DNA of 21,439 bases from CAZBUH01 sp964495095 (lineage in GTDB: Bacteria > Bacillota > Clostridia > Oscillospirales > Oscillospiraceae). Location: the NCBI GenBank assembly GCA_964495095.1, contig CAZBUH010000028.1:1-21439 (forward strand). The letters run 5' to 3'. The notes beneath the pieces were generated by a model, which saw only the letters and a program-made list of their open reading frames with translations, was not told the origin of the DNA and did no database searches. Both the position numbers and the translations under genes were made by a program. This document shows, one piece after another, positions 6,893 through 13,840 of this stretch (positions are counted from its first letter, which is position 1; the number at the start of each line of letters is the position of its first letter).

Positions 6893-7397
6893 TGGAGCAA
6901 TAGACGGGAAGCTTAAAAAGCTGCCCGAAATATTAAAAAAGAACAAATATGTTCTGGCTGTGCTGCTCCTGGGCGCGGTGCTTCTGCTTATACCCACCGG
7001 AAACAGGAGCAAAAGCAGCGGCGAAACAGTGCAGAGGGAGTCCTTTGAATTTTCCGTGGAGGAGCAGGAGAAGAAAATGGAGGCGGCCCTCTCAAGGATA
7101 GAGGGCGCCGGGGAGGTGTCCGTGACATTATCCCTCAAAACCGGCGCGGAGCGGATAGTGGCGGAGGACAGAAGCCGGAGCGAGAGCGATACGGAGCTTG
7201 AGGAGGAGACGGAAACAGTTATAGTTTCGACGGACGCCGGCGAGGACGCCGTTACGATAAAATACATATACCCTCAGTACATGGGAGCGCTTATCATAAG
7301 CTCCGGCGCCTCAAACCCGGAGGTGAGGCTGAAGCTCACGGAGGCCGCCTCAGCACTTACGGGCCTTGGGGCCGACAGGATAACCGTTGCGAGCTGA
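6882..7397 (+). CDS. spoIIIAG: Stage III sporulation protein AG
   Basis: This 171-residue protein has one membrane anchor (about residues 23-41) and a C-terminal ring-building domain. The segment AALSRIEGAGEVSVTLSL followed by an acidic loop and VTIKYIYPQYMGALI matches the SpoIIIAG pattern of strand, insert and strand. In Bacillus this protein forms a large ring in the intermembrane channel. The insert here (about residues 95-115, rich in Glu, Ser and Arg) corresponds to the beta-triangle region of the family. No separate ribosome binding site of quality is seen, and expression is probably coupled to spoIIIAF. Confidence 0.93.
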   Translation: MGVNGAIDGKLKKLPEILKKNKYVLAVLLLGAVLLLIPTGNRSKSSGETVQRESFEFSVEEQEKKMEAALSRIEGAGEVSVTLSLKTGAERIVAEDRSRSESDTELEEETETVIVSTDAGEDAVTIKYIYPQYMGALIISSGASNPEVRLKLTEAASALTGLGADRITVAS

Positions 7398-7520
7398 TGC
7401 TTTATGTCAAAAAGGGTTTTACGGCGCATTGAGGCAGCCGCTGCTTTTATACAGGCGCCCGGTGACAAAAGGTTATGTTCTGATTGGAAAAAAGTATAAT
7501 TATTTTTTAGGAGGAAGAAA

Positions 7521-8117
7521 ATGAAGGCACTTAAACGAAACGCTGTAATACTTACAGTCCTGCTTTTTGTGGGAGCGGCGGTGTATTTGAACTGGGCGTA
7601 CAACAAAAGCGGCGACAGCGCGGACGAGGCGCTCGACGCCGCGTACAGCGAAACGGACGCCGCAGTTACCGAAACCCCGTCAGAGAGCGACGGCAGCGGA
7701 GCCGGGCTGTACTATGAGGACGAAAACGGCGGGGAGGCCGGCTCGGCCCTCAGCCAGGAGCAGCAGGACTATTTCTCCACGGCGAGGCTCACCCGCCAGC
7801 AGGCCAGGGACAGCGCACTGAGCGCGCTCCAGACTGCGTCCCAAACCGAGGCCGCCTCCCAGGAGACGATAGACGAGGCGCTGGCCGCCGTTACGGCCAT
7901 GTCCGGCTGGTCCAACGTCGAGGCGGAGCTTGAGAGCATGATAATCGCCAAGGGCTTTGCCGACTGCGTGGTTTACATCAGCGATGACGGGATAAATGTC
8001 CTTGTGCCCTCTGACGAGGTGGGCCTCTCCTCGGCGGCTGTGGCCAGAATAAAGGATGTGGTGACGTCGGAGACCGGCATGTCGGCCCAGCAGCTCACGG
8101 TAATTGAAGTCAAATAG
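7521..8117 (+). CDS. spoIIIAH: Stage III sporulation protein AH
   Basis: This 198-residue protein has an N-terminal membrane anchor (residues about 6-25), a long acidic, Ser/Ala-rich linker (about 30-85) and a C-terminal ring-building domain ending in VTSETGMSAQQLTVIEVK. SpoIIIAH contacts SpoIIQ across the engulfing membranes in Bacillus. Its linker is low in complexity, as in other Clostridia. TAGGAGGAAG (7508-7517) gives an excellent ribosome binding site. It is the only gene of the set with a real gap before it (123 bases), which holds an isolated TATAAT at 7495-7500 with no convincing -35. Confidence 0.93.
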   Translation: MKALKRNAVILTVLLFVGAAVYLNWAYNKSGDSADEALDAAYSETDAAVTETPSESDGSGAGLYYEDENGGEAGSALSQEQQDYFSTARLTRQQARDSALSALQTASQTEAASQETIDEALAAVTAMSGWSNVEAELESMIIAKGFADCVVYISDDGINVLVPSDEVGLSSAAVARIKDVVTSETGMSAQQLTVIEVK

Positions 8118-8138
8118 GGCCTCTTTTTCGCCTGACTG

Positions 8139-8156
8139 AAATAAAGTCCTTTATTT
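8139..8156. promoter_or_regulatory. AT-rich inverted repeat after spoIIIAH
   Basis: AAATAAAG-TC-CTTTATTT is a perfect 8-bp dyad followed by TTTA. As an RNA hairpin its loop would have to open to four or six bases, so it would be a weak terminator at best. As DNA it could be an operator for the Asp23-family gene. Either role is a guess. The rest of the 113-base gap is AT-rich and probably contains that gene's promoter, but no clean -35/-10 pair stands out. Confidence 0.25.
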
Positions 8157-8230
8157 TTTACGTGGGATGTGGTAAACTATCTGTAAATATGATATAAGGC
8201 GGCGCACAGGCGGCGGAATGGAGGATTTTC

Positions 8231-8611
8231 ATGGCTGAGGTCAAGGATTATATTACTCTTGATGAGGAAAAGGGCAGCATAAATATTTCCGAGGAAGTCA
8301 TCGTTGTCATAGCGGCTTCCGCAGCGGCGGAGGTGGACGGGGTGGCCAGCCTTGCGACCTCTGTTGGAAAGGATTTGAGCGAGGCGCTGGGCAAAAAGAG
8401 CATTTCCAAGGGCGTCCGCATCACAGTGGAGGACGGGGCGATAACAGCCGACGTCTGCATCCTTGTTAAATTCGGATGCCAGGTGAACAAGGTGGCCCAG
8501 GATGTGCAGAGCAGCGTTTCCAGCGCTGTGGAGGCCATGTCGGGCGTGCCTGTAAAGCAGGTAAATGTCCATATCTGCGGCATAACCTTTGAGCGCCCCG
8601 CAGGCAAATAA
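8231..8611 (+). CDS. Asp23/Gls24 family envelope stress protein
   Basis: This 126-residue protein has the Asp23/Gls24 layout. It opens with GSINISEEVIVVIAASAAAEVDGV, shown here as GSINISEEV and EVDGVASL. The KGVRITVEDGAITADVCILVKFG region (KGVRITVEDG) follows, and the end contains VEAMSGVPVKQVNVHICGI-type sequence (VNVHICGITFE). Family members are small, soluble and often abundant, and some are tethered near the membrane by AmaP in staphylococci. No AmaP-like partner is seen. In Clostridia this gene regularly lies between spoIIIAH and nusB, as here. GGAGG at 8220-8224 supports ATG 8231. Its precise function is unknown. Confidence 0.92.
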   Translation: MAEVKDYITLDEEKGSINISEEVIVVIAASAAAEVDGVASLATSVGKDLSEALGKKSISKGVRITVEDGAITADVCILVKFGCQVNKVAQDVQSSVSSAVEAMSGVPVKQVNVHICGITFERPAGK

Positions 8612-8617
8612 AACCAG

Positions 8618-8650
8618 CCTGCCGGCAGAGACAATTCTTTGCCGGCGGGC
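8618..8650 (+). terminator. GC-rich hairpin between the Asp23-type gene and nusB
   Basis: GCCTGCCGGCA pairs with TGCCGGCGGGC (one G-U pair) around an 11-nt loop. No T-run follows directly, so it is more likely an attenuating or mRNA-stabilising hairpin than a complete terminator. A smaller GGCC/GGCC hairpin follows at 8675-8688 before ATTTTTAT. Confidence 0.4.
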
Positions 8651-8712
8651 CGAGGCATATATTTGGATTTTTATGGGCCTTACGGCCTGAATTTTTATGT
8701 TGGGTGAAGCAA

Positions 8713-9159
8713 ATGACAAGAACAGCGGCAAGAGAGATAGCCCTCCGCATATCCTTCGGGATTGGCTCCGACGGATTTTCGGCCGCCGACGCCGTGGAGG
8801 ACATGCTGGAGCGGGAGCACTACGACACCTTTGCCGGCGAGGACGAGGTGTTTTCGGAAAAACCGGATAAAAAGCAGGCGGAGTATATAATGAACACTGT
8901 CTGCGGCATAGAGGCGCACTTTGACGAGCTTAACGGCTATATCGAAAGATATTCCAGCGGCTGGAAGGTGTTGCGCATATCCAGAACGGCGGCGGCGGTG
9001 ATGCGCCTTGCGGTCTATGAGGTGCTCTATGCAGAGGACGTGCCGGAGCGGGCCGCCATCAACGAGGCGGTGGAGCTTGCAAAAAAATACGACGAGCCCC
9101 AGACTGTGTCGTTTATAAACGGCATATTGGGAAGCTTTGCGAGAGGCAGGGCTGAATAG
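8713..9159 (+). CDS. nusB: Transcription antitermination protein NusB
   Basis: This 148-residue protein is all-helical, with the NusB N-terminus (TRTAAREIALRISF) and the conserved second half (YIERYSSGWKVLRISRTAAA and LAVYEVL, then PERAAINEAVELAKKY and SFINGILG). NusB binds boxA RNA together with NusE (ribosomal protein S10) and supports antitermination on ribosomal RNA operons. I choose ATG 8713 rather than the GTG at 8704 because the family begins at this residue and GGGTGA lies just upstream. Its stop overlaps the next gene's GTG by one base. Confidence 0.95.
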   Translation: MTRTAAREIALRISFGIGSDGFSAADAVEDMLEREHYDTFAGEDEVFSEKPDKKQAEYIMNTVCGIEAHFDELNGYIERYSSGWKVLRISRTAAAVMRLAVYEVLYAEDVPERAAINEAVELAKKYDEPQTVSFINGILGSFARGRAE

Positions 9160-10085
9160 TGGCTATAACGGTAGGCTTTGATACGAGCAACTACACAACG
9201 TCCTGCGCCGTCTTTGACGGGGAAAATGGAACAAATTCCGGGCGGCTTCTTGACGTGCCGGAGGGGCAACTGGGGCTGCGGCAATCCGAAGCCCTTTTTT
9301 CGCATGTAAAGAGGCTTCCCGGGATAGTAGAGCAGTTGGACATGACAGGGGAAATACTGGCTGTAGGGGCCAGTACAAGGCCCCGGGAGACCGAGGACTC
9401 CTACATGCCCTGTTTTCTTGCCGGGAAGAGCCAGGGGCAGGTGCTTGCAAAGGCGCTGTCAAAGCCCTTTTACGGGTTTTCGCACCAGCAGGGGCATATA
9501 GCGGCGGCGGCCTGGTCCTCGGGACGCATGGAGCTTCTGGAGACGCCGCATCTGGCCTGGCACCTGTCGGGAGGCACCACGGAGCTTTTATACGTAAAGC
9601 CCTCCGGCTGCGCTGTGGTGTGCGAGATTATCGGCAGGACAAGCGATGTGTCCGCCGGGCAGATAATGGACAGGACCGGGAAAATGCTGGGCCTGGGCTT
9701 TCCCTCCGGGAAGGCGGTGGACAGGCTTGCCCGGGAGTCTGTAAGCGAGGAGTGCTACACCCCGAAATTTCAGGGGCTTGAGTTCTCCCTCTCCGGAGTG
9801 GAGCACAAAATGAAGCAGATGTGCGAGAGCGGCAGAAGCCCGGAGGACGTGTGCCGGTTTGTCATACTCTCGGTGATAAGCACCGTGAACCTGGTGACAG
9901 AGCGGGCGAAGAAGCTTTGCGGCGGTGTGCCGGTGCTTTTTTCCGGCGGCGTGGCCTCCAACTCGCTGCTGCGGGAGCGGGCGGACTACGGCATATTCGC
10001 TTTGCCGGAATTTTCGACTGATAATGCCATGGGAGTGGCTATACTTACATACAGGGCGGTGAAAAGCGGAATTGCGGGAGAATAA
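9159..10085 (+). CDS. TsaD/Kae1-family paralogue (putative O-sialoglycoprotein endopeptidase)
   Basis: This 308-residue protein has the ASKHA-fold layout of TsaD: an N-terminal VGFDTSNYTTSCAVFD, a HQQGH motif where TsaD has the metal-binding HMEGH, SGGTTELLYV, and SGGVASNSLLRE near the end. It is about 30 residues shorter than genuine TsaD. Both histidines of HxxxH are kept, so metal binding is plausible. The chromosomal true tsaD normally sits with tsaB/tsaE, not here, and Clostridia often carry a second, divergent copy beside nusB and xseA. I therefore call it a paralogue and do not assign tRNA t6A synthesis. The old endopeptidase name is historical. GTG 9159 overlaps the nusB stop, and its end overlaps xseA by 14 bases. 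Confidence 0.85.
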   Translation: MAITVGFDTSNYTTSCAVFDGENGTNSGRLLDVPEGQLGLRQSEALFSHVKRLPGIVEQLDMTGEILAVGASTRPRETEDSYMPCFLAGKSQGQVLAKALSKPFYGFSHQQGHIAAAAWSSGRMELLETPHLAWHLSGGTTELLYVKPSGCAVVCEIIGRTSDVSAGQIMDRTGKMLGLGFPSGKAVDRLARESVSEECYTPKFQGLEFSLSGVEHKMKQMCESGRSPEDVCRFVILSVISTVNLVTERAKKLCGGVPVLFSGGVASNSLLRERADYGIFALPEFSTDNAMGVAILTYRAVKSGIAGE

Positions 10086-11304
10086 GATATTCGGCGTGTC
10101 CGAGGTAAACAGCAGGATAAAAAACCTGCTGGACATGGATGCGGAGCTCGGCAGCATCTATGTGAGGGGCGAAATATCAAACTACAAGGTCTATCCATCG
10201 GGGCACCACTACTTCACCATGAAGGATCAGGAGGGGGCGCTGCGGTGCGTGATGTTCAGGAGCAGCGCGGTAAAGCTCAGATTCCGGCCTGAAAACGGCA
10301 TGAATGTGATAGCCCACGGGCGCATAACGGTTTTCCCGCGGGACGGTGCGTATCAGCTCTATTGCTCGTCCCTTACCCCGGACGGTGTGGGTGACCTGCA
10401 TGTGGCCTTTGAGCAGCTTAAGGAGAAGCTGTTTAAAGAGGGCCTTTTTGACGAGAGCTTCAAAAAGCCTATACCGGAATTTCCTGAGAGGGTGGCGGTC
10501 ATCACCTCCTCTGCAGGGGCGGCGGTAAGGGATATAATCAGAGTTTCCGGAAAGCGCTGGCCAATGGCGAAAATAATCGTGCTGCCGGTGCGCGTCCAGG
10601 GCGAGGAGGCGCCGGCGGAGATTGCCGGGGCCATAAGGTATGCCAACAGGTATAACGTGGGCGACGTCATAATTACCGGCCGCGGCGGCGGCTCTATTGA
10701 GGATTTGTGGGCTTTTAACGACGAGCAGGTGGCGAGGGCGATTTTCGAGTCGGAAATACCCGTCATATCGGCCGTGGGACACGAGCCGGACGTTACGATA
10801 TCGGATTTTGTGGCGGATTTGCGGGCGGCCACGCCCTCAAACGCCGCGGAGCTGTGCGTGCCGGATAAGGAGGAGATCGCCGGCTGGCTTGAAAACATGG
10901 AGAAAAGGGCGGTTCAGGCGGAGGCCGGCAGGCTCGCGGCGCTCAGGAACAGGCTCCGGGAATTATCGGAAAGGCGCGTCCTGTCGGACCCTGTAAACTA
11001 TATTGACGATAAGCGGGTGCTGCTGGATTACGTGCGGGAAAGGCTCTGCTCCGCCGGGGACAGGGCCGTAAGCGGCGGCAGGCAGAGCTATCTGCGGCTG
11101 GCCTCGGCACTTGACGCCATGAGCCCGCTTAAGGTCCTGTCCAGAGGCTACTCCATAGCCGAAACCGAGAGCGGCCGGATAATCCGGGATGCACGTCAGG
11201 TAAAGGCCGGGGACAGGATAGCCGTAATTGTGAAGAAAACGAAAATAAATTGTACCGTGGACGGAAAGGAGAGCCGAAATGGCCGGGAAAAAGCAGAGCT
11301 TTGA
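10072..11304 (+). CDS. xseA: Exodeoxyribonuclease VII large subunit
   Basis: This 410-residue protein starts with the OB-fold nucleic-acid-binding domain (FGVSEVNSRIKNLLDMD... and VRGEISNYKVYPSGHHYFTMKD, given here as VRGEISNYK and HHYFTMKD). The catalytic domain follows with VITSSAGAAVRDII, GRGGGSIEDLWAFNDE and SAVGHEPDVTISDFVADLRAATPSNAAE motifs. A coiled-coil stretch and a C-terminal RGYSIAETESG segment complete it. With XseB it digests single-stranded DNA from both ends and acts in mismatch and recombination repair. The TTG at 10072 keeps the family-like N-terminus, but no strong ribosome binding site precedes it; coupling to the overlapping upstream gene is likely. The exact start is the weakest part of the call. 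Confidence 0.95.
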   Translation: MRENKIFGVSEVNSRIKNLLDMDAELGSIYVRGEISNYKVYPSGHHYFTMKDQEGALRCVMFRSSAVKLRFRPENGMNVIAHGRITVFPRDGAYQLYCSSLTPDGVGDLHVAFEQLKEKLFKEGLFDESFKKPIPEFPERVAVITSSAGAAVRDIIRVSGKRWPMAKIIVLPVRVQGEEAPAEIAGAIRYANRYNVGDVIITGRGGGSIEDLWAFNDEQVARAIFESEIPVISAVGHEPDVTISDFVADLRAATPSNAAELCVPDKEEIAGWLENMEKRAVQAEAGRLAALRNRLRELSERRVLSDPVNYIDDKRVLLDYVRERLCSAGDRAVSGGRQSYLRLASALDAMSPLKVLSRGYSIAETESGRIIRDARQVKAGDRIAVIVKKTKINCTVDGKESRNGREKAEL

Positions 11305-11515
11305 GGAGTCTATAGCGAGGCTCGAGGAGATAGTAAAGCTGCTGGAGAAGGGCGAAGCGCCGCTGGATGAGTCGCTGACCCTTTTTGAGGAGGGCACGGC
11401 CCTTATAAAAAGCTGCGGGAAGCAGCTTGACGCGGCGGAGCAGAAGGTGGTAAAGCTGCGCCGGGGCGACGGCGGAAAGCCCGTGGAGGAGCCATTTGAC
11501 GAGGTGGAAGAATGA
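11279..11515 (+). CDS. xseB: Exodeoxyribonuclease VII small subunit
   Basis: This 78-residue helical protein has the XseB signature: SFEESIARLEEIVKLLEKGEAPLDESLTLFEEG, in which FEESIARLEEIV and LDESLTLFEEG are diagnostic. Several small subunits wrap one XseA to form the active nuclease. GGAGAG (11268-11273) precedes ATG 11279. The gene overlaps xseA by 26 bases and its stop overlaps the ispA start (ATGA), which fits stoichiometric co-translation. Confidence 0.95.
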   Translation: MAGKKQSFEESIARLEEIVKLLEKGEAPLDESLTLFEEGTALIKSCGKQLDAAEQKVVKLRRGDGGKPVEEPFDEVEE

Positions 11516-12393
11516 ATTTTCGGGAACGCTGCAGGGAATACCTCTCAATGATAGAGCCGGCCCTTTCGGAGTGCTTCGGGAAAAACAGGCGGGGCTTTGG
11601 CTTTGACGGGCTTCTGGAGTCCATGGATTACAGCCTTATGGCGGGCGGAAAACGCATCAGGCCCATACTTGTGCTGGAATTCGGCCGGGTATGCGGCGGG
11701 AAGCCTGAGGATATACTTCCCGCGGCATGTGCCGTGGAGCTTCTGCACACCTATTCGCTTATACACGACGACCTGCCCTGTATGGATAACGACGAGCTGC
11801 GCCGGGGAAAGCCCACAAACCACGTGATTTACGGCGAGTGTACGGCGGTTTTGGCTGGGGATGCCCTCCAGGCGGAGGCTTTCGGGAAAATACTGCGGTG
11901 CGGCCTTCCGGCGGAGCGCCGGGCGGCCTGCGCTGAGGCTCTGGCAGACGCCGCCGGTATCGACGGCATCTGCGGAGGCCAGTTTATGGACATGGCCTAT
12001 GAGGATCGGGGCTGCTCCGAGGAGGAGCTTATCGATATGCAGGGCCGGAAAACGGGCAGCCTCCTTACGGCGGCCTGCCGCATGGGAGTCCTGGCGGCGG
12101 GCGGTACCGAGGCCCAGGAGGAGGCCGCCGCCCGTTATGGAGCGGCGCTGGGCGCCGCGTTCCAGATAAGGGACGATATGCTGGACGAGCTTGCCACCGA
12201 AGCGGAGCTTGGAAAACCCATAGGCTCAGATAAATCGGAGGGGAAAACCACGTTTATGAGCCTTTACGGGGAGGAAAAATGCGGCCAGATGGTGGAGAGA
12301 CTCACGCAGGCGGCCATAGCTGCGGCGGAGGAGCTGCCGGATAGCTGGTTTATAAGGGAGCTTGCGGCAAGCCTCTGCAAAAGAGAGAGGTAG
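11512..12393 (+). CDS. ispA: Polyprenyl (geranyl/farnesyl) diphosphate synthase
   Basis: This 293-residue enzyme shows the two aspartate-rich motifs of trans-prenyltransferases: DDLPCMD (residues 86-92) and DDMLD (221-225). Basic residues for diphosphate binding lie before the first motif (GGKRIRP) and after it (LRRGKPTNH). It condenses isopentenyl diphosphate with allylic diphosphates to make C10-C15 products. The bacterial farnesyl synthase type has the two-residue insert in the first motif, as here. Final chain length cannot be read off with certainty. It is part of the isoprenoid block with dxs, interrupted only by the RNA gene and its partner. No strong terminator follows. Confidence 0.94.
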   Translation: MNFRERCREYLSMIEPALSECFGKNRRGFGFDGLLESMDYSLMAGGKRIRPILVLEFGRVCGGKPEDILPAACAVELLHTYSLIHDDLPCMDNDELRRGKPTNHVIYGECTAVLAGDALQAEAFGKILRCGLPAERRAACAEALADAAGIDGICGGQFMDMAYEDRGCSEEELIDMQGRKTGSLLTAACRMGVLAAGGTEAQEEAAARYGAALGAAFQIRDDMLDELATEAELGKPIGSDKSEGKTTFMSLYGEEKCGQMVERLTQAAIAAAEELPDSWFIRELAASLCKRER

Positions 12394-12495
12394 CGGGCCG
12401 CCGGAAACGGGGCGTTAAGGGCCGGTATTTGGCGAAAGCGCATTAAAAAAGCCTGTATCTGCATCAAAATGTAAACCCGCGCCTTTTTCTCGCAC

Positions 12496-12524
12496 TTGAT
12501 TAATACCGAATAATTTGATATTAT
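12496..12524 (+). promoter_or_regulatory. Sigma-A-type promoter for the OLE RNA
   Basis: TTGATT (12496-12501, four of six) and TATTAT (12519-12524, five of six) are separated by exactly 17 bases. A start about seven bases downstream of the -10 would be near 12531, at the AGCGGCG that forms the 5' strand of the RNA's closing stem. The bases 12394-12495 between the ispA stop and this promoter hold no recognisable gene or terminator. Confidence 0.6.
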
Positions 12525-12526
12525 AT

Positions 12527-13175
12527 AAAAAGCGGCGCAGTATCCTAGTCAGAACTGCCGTCTCTGAGGAAGGGCCTAAAAATCCTTTAAAGGGCATAAC
12601 TGTGAAACTCTTTGTGCCTGCTTCAAACGCCCAGTTTGGGGTGGGTGCTGAGAGGAGACGCCATTGGCGTCTGCGGCTTCAGGGCGATTTTCAACGGCAT
12701 GGAAAACCCGACCCTGCTGCTGTGGAGACCTGCTGCTGTGCCCGGCGAAACCCCGGTTTCGGGTACCCGTCCGGTGTACGGAGCAGGGTGAAACCTGTAT
12801 CGCGGTGCGCTATAAAGCCGGAGACTTCCGGCAAGTGCTGTGTGCAGAGTAGCCTGCCTTGAGTGGAAAATGCGGATGGGGGAGCTACGCGCCATAGTGT
12901 CACGGCCATGACGCTGGGGTGATATCTCCCTGAAATATTTTCTGCAAAAGAGGATTAAGAAACGGTTTGTCTGCGGTGGAAAACATCTAGGCTGTCGAAT
13001 GAGGGCAGGCATGGGATTGCAGTGCGGACTAAGTGGCAATCGGGTGACAGCGTTGGCAACACGTCTGAACGGGGCTTTAATGGGAAACCGCCTGATCGGC
13101 AACGAGAGGCAGCCCCGGGGGAAAGCCGACCCGACCTAAGCCGTAAGATTTACTATGCCTGTCGCCGCTTTTTTT
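12527..13175 (+). ncRNA. OLE RNA (Ornate Large Extremophilic RNA)
   Basis: About 650 bases between ispA and the oapA-type gene lack a credible reading frame with a ribosome binding site and are dense in hairpins. The outer ends pair: AAAAAGCGGCG (12527-12537) with CGCCGCTTTTT (13163-13173), extended by CAG/CTG with one bulged T. Inner hairpins include AGACGCC-ATT-GGCGTCT (12656-12672), CGAAACC-CC-GGTTTCG (12746-12761) and GCCGGA-GACT-TCCGGC (12817-12832). Known OLE RNAs are roughly 600 nt, lie in ispA-dxs isoprenoid neighbourhoods of Firmicutes and sit directly upstream of oapA, all of which holds here. OLE forms a membrane-bound complex with OapA and has been linked to tolerance of alcohol, cold and magnesium stress in Bacillus halodurans. 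Identification is by context, size and folding, not by a covariance-model score. Confidence 0.85.
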
Positions 13176-13191
13176 AATTTCGAGGGATGAG

Positions 13192-13743
13192 ATGAAGAGG
13201 AAACGTGACTACCGGTGGGTAGCCAAAATAATAATAATGAGCGTCGTCATTTCGATGGTGTTTACCTTCGCATCGACGGAGCTGATGGCCGGCGCGGGGT
13301 ATGTGTTGTCGTTTATTATCCTCGCGGCGTTTATATTTATCGGCATAATTTTCGATATGGTGGGCGTGGCCGTCACTGCTGCGGACCCGAAGCCCTTCCA
13401 CTCCATGGCGTCCCATAAGGAAAAGGGCGCTGCGGAGGCCCTGCGGCTTATAAAAAACGCGGAGAAGGTCTCCAGCGTGTGCAACGACGTGGTGGGCGAC
13501 ATTTCCGGTATCATCAGCGGAACTACCTCGGCTGCGATAGCGGCAAACCTTATGCATGATTTTAATACGCAGTCCGTACTTATCCAGTTGTGCATTTCTG
13601 CTGCTGTTGCGGGCATGACCATCGGCGGCAAGGCCATGGGAAAGGGCATCGCTATGAGCAGCAACATAAAAATAGTCCACCTGGCAGGAAGAATCATAGG
13701 GATAAAAAACAATATTTTTTACAGAAAAAAGCGCAGGGGATAA
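13192..13743 (+). CDS. oapA: OLE-associated membrane protein OapA
   Basis: This 183-residue membrane protein has two close N-terminal helices (about residues 10-32 and 37-60) and two weaker hydrophobic segments near 100-118 and 132-155. The ends are strongly basic (KRKRDYRWVAK at the start, YRKKRRG at the end), suited to RNA contact. The middle carries FDMVGVAVTAADPKPFHSMA and EKVSSVCNDVVGDISG. These parts recall OapA and also the DUF21 membrane domain of CNNM/CorC-type magnesium proteins; the latter likeness is from memory. OapA tethers OLE RNA to the membrane. GAGGG (13182-13186) precedes ATG 13192, sixteen bases after the RNA's U-run. The gene therefore probably depends on readthrough from the OLE promoter. 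Confidence 0.85.
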   Translation: MKRKRDYRWVAKIIIMSVVISMVFTFASTELMAGAGYVLSFIILAAFIFIGIIFDMVGVAVTAADPKPFHSMASHKEKGAAEALRLIKNAEKVSSVCNDVVGDISGIISGTTSAAIAANLMHDFNTQSVLIQLCISAAVAGMTIGGKAMGKGIAMSSNIKIVHLAGRIIGIKNNIFYRKKRRG

Positions 13744-13785
13744 GGCTGAAAAGAGCACGGGCAAAGGCATCGGGCGGATAAAATC

Positions 13786-13840
13786 GCAGTGCGCCGCAGT
13801 GCGGTGCGCTGCAGAGGATAAAGTTGGGTCGTGATTATCC
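13786..13840 (+). promoter_or_regulatory. Two hairpins in the dxs leader
   Basis: GCAGTGCGC (13786-13794) pairs with GTGCGCTGC (13804-13812) around a 9-nt loop, with two G-T pairs. Directly after it, GGATAA (13816-13821) can pair with TTATCC (13835-13840), which abuts the GTG start. No ribosome binding site is visible between the second hairpin and the start, so the fold may influence translation of dxs. The RNA class is unknown and the effect is inference. Confidence 0.3.

Noticed and set aside
6221..7267. Long minus-strand open frame of 348 codons opposite spoIIIAE-AG
   Set aside because: Its product is low in complexity and serine-rich, it has no domain, and it lies antisense to well-supported sporulation genes.
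7495..7500. TATAAT before spoIIIAH as an internal promoter
   Set aside because: The sequence 16-18 bases upstream (GTTATG or TTATGT) does not resemble a -35 box, so there is too little to call a promoter.
12515..12862. A 115-codon plus-strand open frame and several minus-strand frames within the OLE region
   Set aside because: No ribosome binding site, no recognisable domain and odd composition; the region is better explained as structured RNA.
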